Assembly: GCA_012513435.1 (NCBI GenBank)
Contig: JAAZCE010000009.1
Coordinates: forward strand, 16,556 to 80,555
Length of the DNA stretch: 64,000 nucleotides
DNA from: Clostridiales bacterium
GTDB taxonomy: Bacteria > Bacillota > Clostridia > Peptostreptococcales > Anaerovoracaceae
Direction: 5' to 3'
Within the stretch, counting starts at the first letter, position 1. Each line of letters starts with the position of its first letter. Positions 1 to 8,400 of the stretch are shown piece by piece. A program made the translations under genes and the position numbers. The notes beneath the pieces were generated by a model that saw only the letters and a list, made by a program, of their open reading frames with translations, ran no database searches and had not been told where the DNA came from.

Positions 1-2
1 CA

Positions 3-410
3 ACCATATACAATTATTACCAGGGAAAAGAACAGATAATAGGGGTTCTGACGAAGGTGCGCTGGGAGAAGGCTTTGAAGAAGATAGATGAGGGGTATTG
101 TGAAAGCAATGATGCCGTAGAGGCCCTTTCCATGATAGTGGAGGAAATGAGAAGCTCCGTCAAATCTCTTGTTTTATTTCACATATCTTCTGTCCGTGAG
201 CTGCACAGCTCAACTAGCTGCGCGGAAGACCACAAGAAGATAATTTTTAAACAGCTTCAGGAACGGGTAAAAAAGATTTTAGAAAATCAAAGAAATTCAT
301 ATGAAGACATAAACTTTGCTTCCGCAACTATAACGAAGCTTATTGTCATGTGTATGCACGACAGCCAATTGAAATTTGAAGATTTGGCAGATGCCATAAA
401 AAAACTATAA
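3..410 (+). CDS. TetR/AcrR-family transcriptional regulator, N-terminus cut by window edge
   Basis: The reading frame is open from the first bases of the window, so the GTG at 57 is probably not the true start. The residues encoded at 3-56 read TIYNYYQGKEQIIGVLTKV, the typical recognition-helix end of a TetR DNA-binding domain (consensus T-x-Y-x-Y/H-F-x-x-K-E-x-L). The remaining residues are helical, as expected for the ligand-binding half. The stop lies 17 bases before the MFS exporter gene, on the same strand. By analogy with many TetR/exporter pairs, it probably represses that pump in the absence of a ligand. What is seen is the motif and the gene pairing; the ligand is unknown. About the first 35 residues are missing to the left. 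Confidence 0.8.
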   Translation, partial: TIYNYYQGKEQIIGVLTKVRWEKALKKIDEGYCESNDAVEALSMIVEEMRSSVKSLVLFHISSVRELHSSTSCAEDHKKIIFKQLQERVKKILENQRNSYEDINFASATITKLIVMCMHDSQLKFEDLADAIKKL

Positions 411-427
411 AAAGGAGAACAGACAGA

Positions 428-2773
428 ATGAGCGAGGGCCGAGAAAGAGAACAAACAGAAAGGGCAAATATAGAGAAAATAGAGCTGACAAAGGCAGAGA
501 AAAAGGATAAATTGGGATGGATAATGTCTTTATATCTTGTAGGCCTGTTTATAGGTGCTTTAAGCACAGGGATAATAACCCCTGTAAGGACTATTATTCA
601 AACGTCACTGGGAGCTGACGACCAGCTTGGGATCTGGATGATAACCATTTACACCTTGTGCTATGCGGCTATCATTCCTATATCAGGCAAGCTGGCCGAC
701 AGGCATGGAAGAAAGATAGTATTCATTATCAGTATCTTTTTATTTGGTGCAGGCTCGGTGATATGCGGTTTGTCAGCAGGAGCCGACAGCTTCGCAGTAC
801 TTCTCATAGGGAGAGTGGTTCAGGCTGTGGGAGCCGGCGGAATAATGCCTATTGCTACCGCTGAATTTGGAACCAGCTTTCCTGAGGAAAAAAGGGGAAT
901 GGCTCTGGGCATGGTAGGAGGAGTTTACGGCATAGCCAATGTGCTGGGGGCTACTGCCGGGAGTGCTATAATTGATATTTTCGGAGTGGATAAATGGGAG
1001 TGGATATTTTACGTCAACATTCCATTCTGCATACTGATAATAGTGGGAAGCATAATATATATACCTAATCACAAAAGTGAAGTCGTATACAAAATCGATA
1101 AAATCGGTACGCTGCTGATGACTGTTATAATTCTGGCCCTGCTTTACGGGCTGAAAAATCTTAACTTCTTTGATTTTCTTCATTCCCTTACGGAACGGGA
1201 CGTATATCCATTCCTTCTGGCAGCACTGGTTTTGATCCCTCTCTTCGTATTTGTGGAAAACAAGGCAGAGGATCCTATTTTTCATATTGAATACATGAAG
1301 AACAGTCAGATAGTAGTAACGCTGATGATGGGTCTTCTGGTAGGCTCGTCCATGATGGGAATGATATTTATTCCGCAGTTTGCAGAAAACGCCCTTAAAA
1401 TTTCTTCTGGAGACGGGGGGTATTTCGTAATAATCTTGGGCCTGTTTGCCGGTGCAGCCTCACCTGTAAGCGGTAAGCTCATAGACAAGTTTGGCTCAAA
1501 GCCTATTCTTGGTGCAGGATTTGCCATTTCTATAATAGGAGCCCTTTATTTGGCCTTCGTCGCTACGGCATATGTAAATATCTTCAATGTGGTCATAAGC
1601 CTTGTTTTGATAGGGCTTGGCATGGGTTTGACTATGGGGACGCCTCTAAACTATATGATGCTGCGCCACACCAGAGATGAAGACAGCAACTCCGCATTGG
1701 CTACCCTTTCTCTGGTACGATCTATAGGAACTGCCATCGCCCCAGCCATAATGGTAGGATTTTTGGCACAGGCAGGTGCTACCATGCAGGATGATTTAAT
1801 GAAAGCCTTGCCTGAAATCCCACCGGTTCCTAAAATGGAGCAGCAGGTTGAGCTTCAGCCTATCATGGATCAACTGGGTGCAAGTGATGAATTTAATGAA
1901 ATGATGGGAGATTCCGATTTAAACAGTATGCTCAATATGGATATGAGCATGGATATGGGAAAAACCGACAAGAATATGAAGCTGCCTGACGAACTTCTGA
2001 AGTCTCTCCAAAGCTCAGATGTGACGACTATAGTAGTCACATCCAAGAACATGGCCTCGTATATGTTTGAAACCAATACACCTGACGTAATCAAGGATAT
2101 ACAGGCTGGAATAAGCGAAGGAATAGACGGTATCGGAGAAGGCATCAATGGAATAAGCTCAGGCATTGACGAGATGAATCAGGGATTGCAGGAAATAGAT
2201 ACGGGAAGAGCAGGCATAAAGCAGGGAATAGACGGAATATCTCAGGGAATTGCAGGTATGGAAACAGGCATAGCCAATCAGGGTAGAGGCATTGCTGCAT
2301 TGAAGCAGAGGATAATCGAGGCCGAGGCAAACCTTGGAACAGACCCAGGTGAGCTAGCGAGATTAAGGGCCATGCTTACCCAGCTCCAGGATGCAGAAAA
2401 TCAGCTGTCGGCAAAGCTGGAAACTTCAAAAGAGCAGAAGGCCTCTATGGAAAAAGCCTATAACGATATGGGAGTGGGAAGAACTCAGCTGGCCGGGGCG
2501 TTAGAGGAAGCTCAGGGACAAAAATGTCTTATGGCGGAAGCCAAGGACCTTATGGTCAGCATGAGGGATGATATACCAAGTGTATTCGCTCAGACAGAGG
2601 CGAACTATATGAAGTCCATAGATAAGAACAGTGAAAAAATTGAAGGAGTTTACCAAAAAATATTAAACGGCGGATTTAAAAATATGTTCATCTGTGTGGC
2701 AATTTTCAACATAATAGGATTGCTGCTTCTGGTTGCATATAAGGACGACAGACGTCATATCCACAGAACGTAA
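428..2773 (+). CDS. MFS exporter, DHA2 (14-TM) type, with about 300-residue extracytoplasmic loop
   Basis: The protein has 781 residues and belongs to the major facilitator superfamily, drug:H+ antiporter-2 branch. It has hydrophobic segments from residue 35 to about 448, and GKLADRHGRK in the first cytoplasmic loop is the classical MFS motif A. Family members are usually 480-530 aa. The extra length is a hydrophilic insert at about 450-752, between the thirteenth and last membrane segments, and the last segment is 753-771. Within the insert, residues 560-627 show a glycine about every seven residues (EGIDGIGEGINGISSGID style), followed by a coiled-coil-like stretch. It resembles the glycine/hydrophobic repeats of YhgE/Pip-type membrane proteins. 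The insert may reach across the cell wall or bind a partner. An AGGAG box (412-416) precedes the ATG. Substrate unknown. Confidence 0.85.
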   Translation: MSEGREREQTERANIEKIELTKAEKKDKLGWIMSLYLVGLFIGALSTGIITPVRTIIQTSLGADDQLGIWMITIYTLCYAAIIPISGKLADRHGRKIVFIISIFLFGAGSVICGLSAGADSFAVLLIGRVVQAVGAGGIMPIATAEFGTSFPEEKRGMALGMVGGVYGIANVLGATAGSAIIDIFGVDKWEWIFYVNIPFCILIIVGSIIYIPNHKSEVVYKIDKIGTLLMTVIILALLYGLKNLNFFDFLHSLTERDVYPFLLAALVLIPLFVFVENKAEDPIFHIEYMKNSQIVVTLMMGLLVGSSMMGMIFIPQFAENALKISSGDGGYFVIILGLFAGAASPVSGKLIDKFGSKPILGAGFAISIIGALYLAFVATAYVNIFNVVISLVLIGLGMGLTMGTPLNYMMLRHTRDEDSNSALATLSLVRSIGTAIAPAIMVGFLAQAGATMQDDLMKALPEIPPVPKMEQQVELQPIMDQLGASDEFNEMMGDSDLNSMLNMDMSMDMGKTDKNMKLPDELLKSLQSSDVTTIVVTSKNMASYMFETNTPDVIKDIQAGISEGIDGIGEGINGISSGIDEMNQGLQEIDTGRAGIKQGIDGISQGIAGMETGIANQGRGIAALKQRIIEAEANLGTDPGELARLRAMLTQLQDAENQLSAKLETSKEQKASMEKAYNDMGVGRTQLAGALEEAQGQKCLMAEAKDLMVSMRDDIPSVFAQTEANYMKSIDKNSEKIEGVYQKILNGGFKNMFICVAIFNIIGLLLLVAYKDDRRHIHRT

Positions 2774-2822
2774 ACATACAGGAATATTCCTATAACAAGA
2801 CCTATTATTCCGACTAAAATAG

Positions 2823-2845
2823 ATGCCATGGAAATGGCATTTTTT
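2823..2845 (+). terminator. Rho-independent terminator after the MFS gene
   Basis: A perfect 7-bp stem (ATGCCAT / ATGGCAT) with a GGAA loop is followed directly by a run of six T. It lies 50 bases after the exporter stop codon and ends the TetR-MFS transcript. Confidence 0.8.
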
Positions 2846-2934
2846 AGTTGGGGTGAAGTGCGGTTTTGCCAATGATGCCTAGAATCGTTATTATATTATA
2901 TGTAATAAAAGTAGTAAAATGTAAAATATTAAAA

Positions 2935-2981
2935 ACATTATGTCAAATATATTTGACATAATGTAACGTGCATGCTATACT
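2935..2981 (+). promoter_or_regulatory. Sigma-A promoter overlapped by a perfect 30-bp palindrome (operator)
   Basis: Positions 2935-2964 form a perfect 30-bp palindrome with no loop, centred on the TGTCAAATA/TATTTGACA halves. Its right half contains a consensus -35 box TTGACA (2953-2958). After exactly 17 bases comes the -10 box TATACT (2976-2981). A dimeric repressor bound here would occlude the -35 box. The downstream XRE regulator is the obvious candidate, through autoregulation; that is an inference. Confidence 0.8.
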
Positions 2982-3035
2982 GGCGTCAAGATAAAAGTTA
3001 CAAAAGATATATACAAGAATAGGGGAGGTGACAGT

Positions 3036-3251
3036 ATGGCTCGCAATATACCTATTAAGGTTGCAAGGGCGCAGCGGGACATGACACAGAAAAAACTGGC
3101 TGATGAGGTAGGCATCTCCAGGCAGACGATGAATGCCATAGAGCAGGGAGATTACAATCCTACAATTAAGCTTTGCAGGGCGATTTGCAGAGCACTTAAT
3201 AGATCACTTGACGAATTGTTTTGGGAGGACGAAGATGATGAAAAAGAGTAA
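3036..3251 (+). CDS. Small XRE/Cro-type helix-turn-helix regulator
   Basis: The 71-residue protein is essentially only a Cro/C1-type HTH. It shows RAQRDMTQKKLADEVGISRQTMNAIEQGDYNP, shared with the YozG-type minimal regulators that are usually encoded beside a membrane protein. A strong GGGGAGG site precedes the ATG. Its 3' end overlaps the start of the next gene, so the two are translationally coupled. Palindrome 2935-2964 over its promoter suggests autorepression. The acidic tail (DEDDEKE) has no known role. Confidence 0.85.
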   Translation: MARNIPIKVARAQRDMTQKKLADEVGISRQTMNAIEQGDYNPTIKLCRAICRALNRSLDELFWEDEDDEKE

Positions 3252-3708
3252 AAAGAGTATGTTAGACGAGATGCAGGAGCAAAAACTTTTAAAAATTGAA
3301 CACATTGGATGCTGGCTGGCTTTCTGGGGACTGCTGATAGTAATGTTCATTCAGATTCTAGTAGATGGAGAAAATATTGTACGTAACAATATAGGCGAGT
3401 GGGCAGTCTTTATGTGTCTGGCTGTTTATCTGCTAGTTGCTTGTGTGAAAAACGGCATATGGGACAGAAGATTGAAAGCGGATTTCAAAACAAATTTTGT
3501 GGCAAGCCTTATTGCAGGTTTGGCAGTGGGTATCTTCAATTCTGTGAATTCATTTATTAAATATGAAAGCATTGGAGGGTCAATAGCCACGGGAATAATC
3601 TTATTTGCAGCGACCTTTATACTCTGCTTGGGAGCATTGACTATCGTTACGAAAATATACAAAAAACGGGTAAAAAAACTGGAAGGTGACGAAGAAGAGG
3701 AAGAATAG
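3235..3708 (+). CDS. Small membrane protein paired with the XRE regulator (DUF6773-like)
   Basis: I place the start at the ATG at 3235, preceded by GGGAGG at 3223-3228, so the 157-residue protein overlaps the end of the regulator gene. There are four hydrophobic segments with short charged loops and a very acidic C-terminus (EGDEEEEE). The N-terminal stretch DEMQEQKLLKIEHIGCWLAFWG resembles a DUF found next to minimal XRE regulators in Clostridia; I recall it as DUF6773, which is unverified. In such pairs the membrane protein may sense a signal or modulate the regulator. No catalytic motif is visible. Confidence 0.65.
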   Translation: MMKKSKKSMLDEMQEQKLLKIEHIGCWLAFWGLLIVMFIQILVDGENIVRNNIGEWAVFMCLAVYLLVACVKNGIWDRRLKADFKTNFVASLIAGLAVGIFNSVNSFIKYESIGGSIATGIILFAATFILCLGALTIVTKIYKKRVKKLEGDEEEEE

Positions 3709-3733
3709 ATAATTCCGCATGAGAAAAGAGCCT

Positions 3734-6244
3734 TTAATATTTAATGACATTTATGATTTTGTTTCTCACCAGGTCGATAAATGTACGTCCCAGCTGCGGA
3801 TCGAATTGCGTTCCCAAGTTGCGCTCGATTTCCAGCAGGGCATCTTCCAGCGGCATTTCCTTCTTGTATGAACGTTTTGAAACCATAGCATCAAAAGAAT
3901 CGGCTATGGACAGGCATCTGGCGCTGACAGGAATATCTTCTCCTGAAATGCCGCGAGGGTAGCCTTTGCCGTCGAAGCGTTCATGATGTCCCAATACAGC
4001 GGGTATTACATAATCCAGAGATGGAAGGTGCCTTATCATCTCAATGGAACGCTCGACATGCTGCCGCATGATGGAAAATTCCTCGGGAGCAAGTTTGCCG
4101 CTCTTTGTGAGAATAGCATCGGGGATGCCGATTTTGCCGATATCGTGAAGAAGGCCGGCTTGTTTAATTATTTCAATATTGTCCTTCTGTATTGCTGCGT
4201 TAGAAGCAAGTGCGGAAGCATATTCGGATACGCATTGAGAGTGGTTGAAGGTATAATGGTCTTTGGCATCAATTGCCGCAGTTAAGGCATATATGGTAGA
4301 TGTCAGCTCCTGAATAGTACGGTTATCAGCATCCTTGCTGTTATCGGCATATTCATTAGGGGAACTGTATATTTCTATTTTGTTCTTACCATGCTGCTTT
4401 ATCTGGAACACTGCCATGTTGGTGTAGGAAAGAAGCTGAGTCGAATTTGCCGCCACACTTGGGTATGAGCAAATTCCGGCTGAGAAGGTAAGGAATTTCT
4501 TGATTCTCTCGTCGTTGTTTTCGATGTAATCGGAAAGAGCGTCTCTCACTTGTTCCGTTTTCATTTTTGCCGTATATACATCACAGTATGGCAAGAGAAC
4601 AGCGAATTCCTTTCCGCCGTATCGTGAAATGATGCTGTCTGGGCCAAATACATTTTCAAGCATTGATGCCACATTCTTCAGCATTTGGTCACCTTCATCG
4701 TTGCCATAGAGTTCATTGTAGAGGCTGAAATCATCGAGATTCACAAGGACAAAGGTAATCGGCGAGGCTTTTTCGAAAAACTTCGCTTCAAGAGTCTTGT
4801 TGATAGCTCTCCTGTTAAGAAGTCCGGTGAGAGGGTCAAGCTGCGCTTCGCGTTCAAGAGTCTGATAAAGAGAAGCGTTTTTAATAGCGATAGATGCAAC
4901 GGACACAACCGATTCAAGGAAGTTAATCTCCGAATAGGAATAAGGCTTGTTGTTTCCCTTTTCAGAGAAAATCACAAGGCCTATCAGTTTGTCATCCCCC
5001 TTGAATGGGAGAATGTATGTGGCATTTATAGATGTGAGAAGATTTTTCTCGAGCTCCCACATGCTTTTGTATGCATTTGTCTTCTGAAAATCGGAATAAA
5101 GCAGGCCGAAGCCCGTTTCCTGAAGTTTCTTTATAAGAGGATGGTCTGCCTTGAAATTAAGCGGGTGTTCCAGAGCCTGGGCGCATTCTGTGGAAACGTA
5201 AGCCTCGGCAGAGCTGTTGTACATACATATGTATATGTGCTCAGCAGCGACCTCTTCACGAACTAAATCTGTGAACATAAGGAGAATGTCGTCGGTTTTC
5301 AGTGTTGAGTTGACTGCGCCTGAAAAAGTGTGAACCAGATTTTCCTTATGGAGTTGTTCTCGTACAAACAGTCCGTCGTGAAGCTTGTTCATAAGCACGA
5401 ATATTAGAATGGCAATAGCCGAACAGAATATGGTAATAATAAAGGGAGCACTGACGTTTATATTGCCAAAGTGGGAAGATATGAAGGCCTCTGCACTATC
5501 GTATATAGCTGCCAGAGACATCCCAGTAATCATAAGAGATACGATATACATAGAACCCTTTGAAGTGATCTGGCTTAAGGCGTAAAAACGCTTTTTGTAA
5601 AAAGCATAGTAAATACAGAATGCATTGACAGCACATGCCATCGTATCGGAAGGCAAGGACTGCAGTTCGGGTATAATATTCAGTGCAACGCCGGCCATAA
5701 GAATAACAACACCGACTAAAAGCGGCACCATATAAGAAACGGCGATGCTGTTATTTTTTATGCTGTTTCTAACTAGCTTATATATGCAGGCGAAAATAAC
5801 CAGTGTAAGTACAACCGGGAATATTGAAGCAAGCTTAGTCGAATAGTTGGAAGAAATACTGTTTTCTATAACGTTGATCTCAGGGCTTGTCATGAAGACG
5901 TTAAACCAGTTCAGCACCACCATGAGAAGAGTTCCCAAACCAAGAATAATCTTGAGGAAAGAGCCCTTCTGCTCAGTATAGGCAGATACTAGAAGGAAGT
6001 AGAGATACGGAACCATGAAGATTCCTGACAGAGAAACCTGCCACCAAAAAATAGTTCCCGGGAAGACTTGGCTTCTCATGAAGAAGGAGCCACCTGTCCA
6101 GAGAATAAAGGCAACCAAAAGACCCATAAAAGCATAGATAGATCTATCCTTTTTAGCAGTCATTAAGGTAAACAACAGGAATATGTTGCAAAGCACCGCA
6201 ATCAACGGAATCGTTGTAAACAGGAATTCACTGGATAAAATCAT
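3734..6244 (-). CDS. Membrane GAF-GGDEF-HD-GYP protein (cyclic-di-GMP turnover)
   Basis: The 836-residue protein starts with about seven membrane helices (residues 5-230, histidine-kinase 7TM sensor style) and one or two more to about 290. A GAF-like domain (310-460), a GGDEF domain (470-630) and an HD-GYP domain (655-836) follow. The HD-GYP part keeps HDIGKIGIPD (about 698) and HHERFDGKGYPRG (about 760), so phosphodiesterase activity is likely. The GGDEF signature is GGKEF (about 543) and no RxxD inhibitory site precedes it, so cyclase activity is doubtful; the domain may only bind GTP. Its ATG overlaps the stop of the GH3-type gene (ATGA at 6241-6244), so it is last in a coupled operon. Confidence 0.88.
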   Translation of the reverse strand: MILSSEFLFTTIPLIAVLCNIFLLFTLMTAKKDRSIYAFMGLLVAFILWTGGSFFMRSQVFPGTIFWWQVSLSGIFMVPYLYFLLVSAYTEQKGSFLKIILGLGTLLMVVLNWFNVFMTSPEINVIENSISSNYSTKLASIFPVVLTLVIFACIYKLVRNSIKNNSIAVSYMVPLLVGVVILMAGVALNIIPELQSLPSDTMACAVNAFCIYYAFYKKRFYALSQITSKGSMYIVSLMITGMSLAAIYDSAEAFISSHFGNINVSAPFIITIFCSAIAILIFVLMNKLHDGLFVREQLHKENLVHTFSGAVNSTLKTDDILLMFTDLVREEVAAEHIYICMYNSSAEAYVSTECAQALEHPLNFKADHPLIKKLQETGFGLLYSDFQKTNAYKSMWELEKNLLTSINATYILPFKGDDKLIGLVIFSEKGNNKPYSYSEINFLESVVSVASIAIKNASLYQTLEREAQLDPLTGLLNRRAINKTLEAKFFEKASPITFVLVNLDDFSLYNELYGNDEGDQMLKNVASMLENVFGPDSIISRYGGKEFAVLLPYCDVYTAKMKTEQVRDALSDYIENNDERIKKFLTFSAGICSYPSVAANSTQLLSYTNMAVFQIKQHGKNKIEIYSSPNEYADNSKDADNRTIQELTSTIYALTAAIDAKDHYTFNHSQCVSEYASALASNAAIQKDNIEIIKQAGLLHDIGKIGIPDAILTKSGKLAPEEFSIMRQHVERSIEMIRHLPSLDYVIPAVLGHHERFDGKGYPRGISGEDIPVSARCLSIADSFDAMVSKRSYKKEMPLEDALLEIERNLGTQFDPQLGRTFIDLVRNKIINVIKY

Positions 6245-7869
6245 GCTCCATCACTTCCCATCTCAATCCCATCATAAAGCAGGTGATTTAGGTCAATCAC
6301 ATCCTGCATTGAAGGATTTATTTTTCGCATAGAAGAACCGAAGCGGTCCTCATAGCGTTTAAGAGACCTCACAGGAAGAATAGTGATTTTAAGAGGTTCT
6401 ATCCCCAGAAGGCGTTTCAAATCGTTGTAATCGTGGTCGTAGTGGCGAAAATATGCGCTGAAATGTTCCTTAATAAGCTGTTCGTTAAGAAAGGCAGATT
6501 CCGGAGTATCCGTGTCCAGTTCCACGTAAAAATGCATAAAGGAGCGTTTATCGCCGTCGTATTCCTTGAGGGCAAACCAGTCCCCAACAGGAAGACGTGA
6601 TAATTCCAACACGCGCTTGATGCTGGCTTCCGTTATCCTTGTGAATCCGGCAATATCAATGATAGTTGGAATTCTGTCTAAATATTCAAATTGAGGAAGC
6701 ATTACGTTGTCATGCTCGTTGACTGTACGCAGACAACGATAAACGTCACCGGGACGATAGCGCATGAAGGCACCGCCCTTGAACAAGGTAAGGACTATTT
6801 CATAATTTCTGTTGGCCGTGACTTCGTTCATGAGATAAGTCTTCGGAACATAGTCAGGATCAGCTTCGTTTTTGAGCATTTCATCGACAGGTATAAATTC
6901 ATAGAAGGCATTGTCAGGGAAGAAAACAAGTCCGTTGCGACTCCAGGTTTCGGTTCCCAAGCACGACGGTTCAGTTCCCCCGTGTATCTCAAGAGGCTTC
7001 CTTCCCCAGTTCTTTTCCAGCTCTTCCTTGAAAAGACTGGTGTCGGTACCAACGCATACGAAGCCCTTAAGATCAAATATATCCTTCGGCATCATGGGTC
7101 TGTTGTCCCGTGAGCTGAGGTATTTAGCTTTAAGTATCCTTACGAGCATATTAGGCCTTATGCCAATAAGGTTCTTTAAATTGACAGAGCCGGAGGAAGT
7201 GAAGTGTTCGAAATTTTTGGTTATGGTATATACAACACTGCTCATTCCGAAGAACTGGTCCAGGCCAGCCTTCATGGCAGTGTAAAATCCGCGCTTGTTC
7301 TGCTCGCTGAAGGAAAGATTACGAGCGTCCTTTATGGACGGCATGAAGTGAAGGTCAATTTCAGGAGCAATCAAAAGAGGAAAGAGCCCTGTCGCATAAG
7401 GCAAAGGAGCCAGACCGTAAAGGGCTCTGTCGCCTGAGCGAACAGCAAACTTGCCGCGTTCCTCGCTAGTGGAAAGAATCATGGCTGCAATAATGTTATT
7501 TGAATAAATGTCAAGCATTTGCTTTGAGTAAGGAGCCAGCTTCTTAGGGCGGCTTCCACTTTCCCACGTGGTTTCAAGCCACACCACAGGCTCTGCCGGC
7601 AGCATGCTTTTTCGCTGATTGAGAAGTATGTCAGCGTAATCATCGTATGTAGTGAGAGGAACCGTCTTTCTAAACTCTTCGGGAGTTTCAGGCTTCTGTC
7701 CATGCATTATTCTTTTGCCCATGCCTGAGTCGGAAAAAAGCTCAATCTGCTCATGGAGAAGGCGGTATTGAATATCCATATATTCATCTATGGATAAATC
7801 AAGAAAACCACAGTATTCATCCCAGATTTCCTGCTGTGAACATTTTTTTAGCTTGGTTTTGAAGCGCAT
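6241..7869 (-). CDS. GH3-family acyl-adenylating enzyme
   Basis: The 542-residue protein resembles the GH3 family, ANL-fold enzymes first known from plant auxin conjugation and present in scattered bacteria. They activate a carboxylic acid with ATP and transfer it to an amine or thiol. Visible signatures are the P-loop-like TTWESGSRPKKLAPYS (98-115), EIHGGTEPSCLG (about 293), and an RYRPGDVYRC segment in the C-terminal part. GGAGG precedes the ATG. It lies between an ICMT-like methyltransferase and a GGDEF/HD-GYP gene in an operon led by a DegV fatty-acid-binding protein, suggesting a fatty or other carboxylic acid substrate. The substrate itself cannot be read from the sequence. Confidence 0.82.
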   Translation of the reverse strand: MRFKTKLKKCSQQEIWDEYCGFLDLSIDEYMDIQYRLLHEQIELFSDSGMGKRIMHGQKPETPEEFRKTVPLTTYDDYADILLNQRKSMLPAEPVVWLETTWESGSRPKKLAPYSKQMLDIYSNNIIAAMILSTSEERGKFAVRSGDRALYGLAPLPYATGLFPLLIAPEIDLHFMPSIKDARNLSFSEQNKRGFYTAMKAGLDQFFGMSSVVYTITKNFEHFTSSGSVNLKNLIGIRPNMLVRILKAKYLSSRDNRPMMPKDIFDLKGFVCVGTDTSLFKEELEKNWGRKPLEIHGGTEPSCLGTETWSRNGLVFFPDNAFYEFIPVDEMLKNEADPDYVPKTYLMNEVTANRNYEIVLTLFKGGAFMRYRPGDVYRCLRTVNEHDNVMLPQFEYLDRIPTIIDIAGFTRITEASIKRVLELSRLPVGDWFALKEYDGDKRSFMHFYVELDTDTPESAFLNEQLIKEHFSAYFRHYDHDYNDLKRLLGIEPLKITILPVRSLKRYEDRFGSSMRKINPSMQDVIDLNHLLYDGIEMGSDGA

Positions 7870-7890
7870 AGAGATTCCTCCTTTCTATCC

Positions 7891-8400
7891 CTATAAGAAG
7901 CGGGTTTCTTTTTTGTATTCCTCGTATCCTTCCAGATAAACAGGAAAGAAGTATTTGTCCTGCAACCAGACATAAAGCAGGTTTAGCAAAGCGAACCAAA
8001 GTGCAGACACAAAAGCTTCAGGAACAGCTATTCCCGTTGCTATGCTGCACATGAGAAAACACCAGACGCCGGGATGGCGAACTTTACTGTAAAAGCCCTT
8101 TCTGCTTACGGGGGTCTTGAGGCCGTCCTTTGCATATCCCTTCTTATCAACGGGGATGGTCATAACATAGACATACAGTGCCGCACCTATGGCGAGTACG
8201 GTAATTCCTGCGCCAAAGCCTTTGTTGTATTCAATGGGCCCTCTTAGGAAGAGCATGAGCCACGATAAAAGCAGCAGTGCCGTTCCTATGAGAAACCAGG
8301 GATTGTACCTTTTTATGCCTTTGCGGGCGCTTTGACATTTGCTGTACTCAAAAAGCACCAGTATGCCGAAAGACAATGTTCCGGTGATGTTCCAAATCAT
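7891..8400 (-). CDS. Isoprenylcysteine/phospholipid methyltransferase-like membrane protein
   Basis: I take the ATG at 8400, which overlaps the degV stop as ATGA and follows AAAAGGA. This gives 169 residues. The protein has four or five membrane helices and a C-terminal half typical of the ICMT/NnrU/PEMT fold: SKVRHPGVW followed at the end by EGYEEYKKETRFL, which forms the SAM-binding pocket in this family. Bacterial members methylate lipids or prenyl-type carboxyls, but most are uncharacterised. Position between degV and a GH3 enzyme suggests acting on a lipid or an acyl product, which is an inference. Confidence 0.75.
   Translation of the reverse strand: MIWNITGTLSFGILVLFEYSKCQSARKGIKRYNPWFLIGTALLLLSWLMLFLRGPIEYNKGFGAGITVLAIGAALYVYVMTIPVDKKGYAKDGLKTPVSRKGFYSKVRHPGVWCFLMCSIATGIAVPEAFVSALWFALLNLLYVWLQDKYFFPVYLEGYEEYKKETRFL

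Noticed and set aside
4685..5266. Long plus-strand frame (193 codons) opposite the GGDEF/HD-GYP gene.
   Set aside because: It lies fully inside the coding strand of a clear multidomain protein and shows no own promoter or family.
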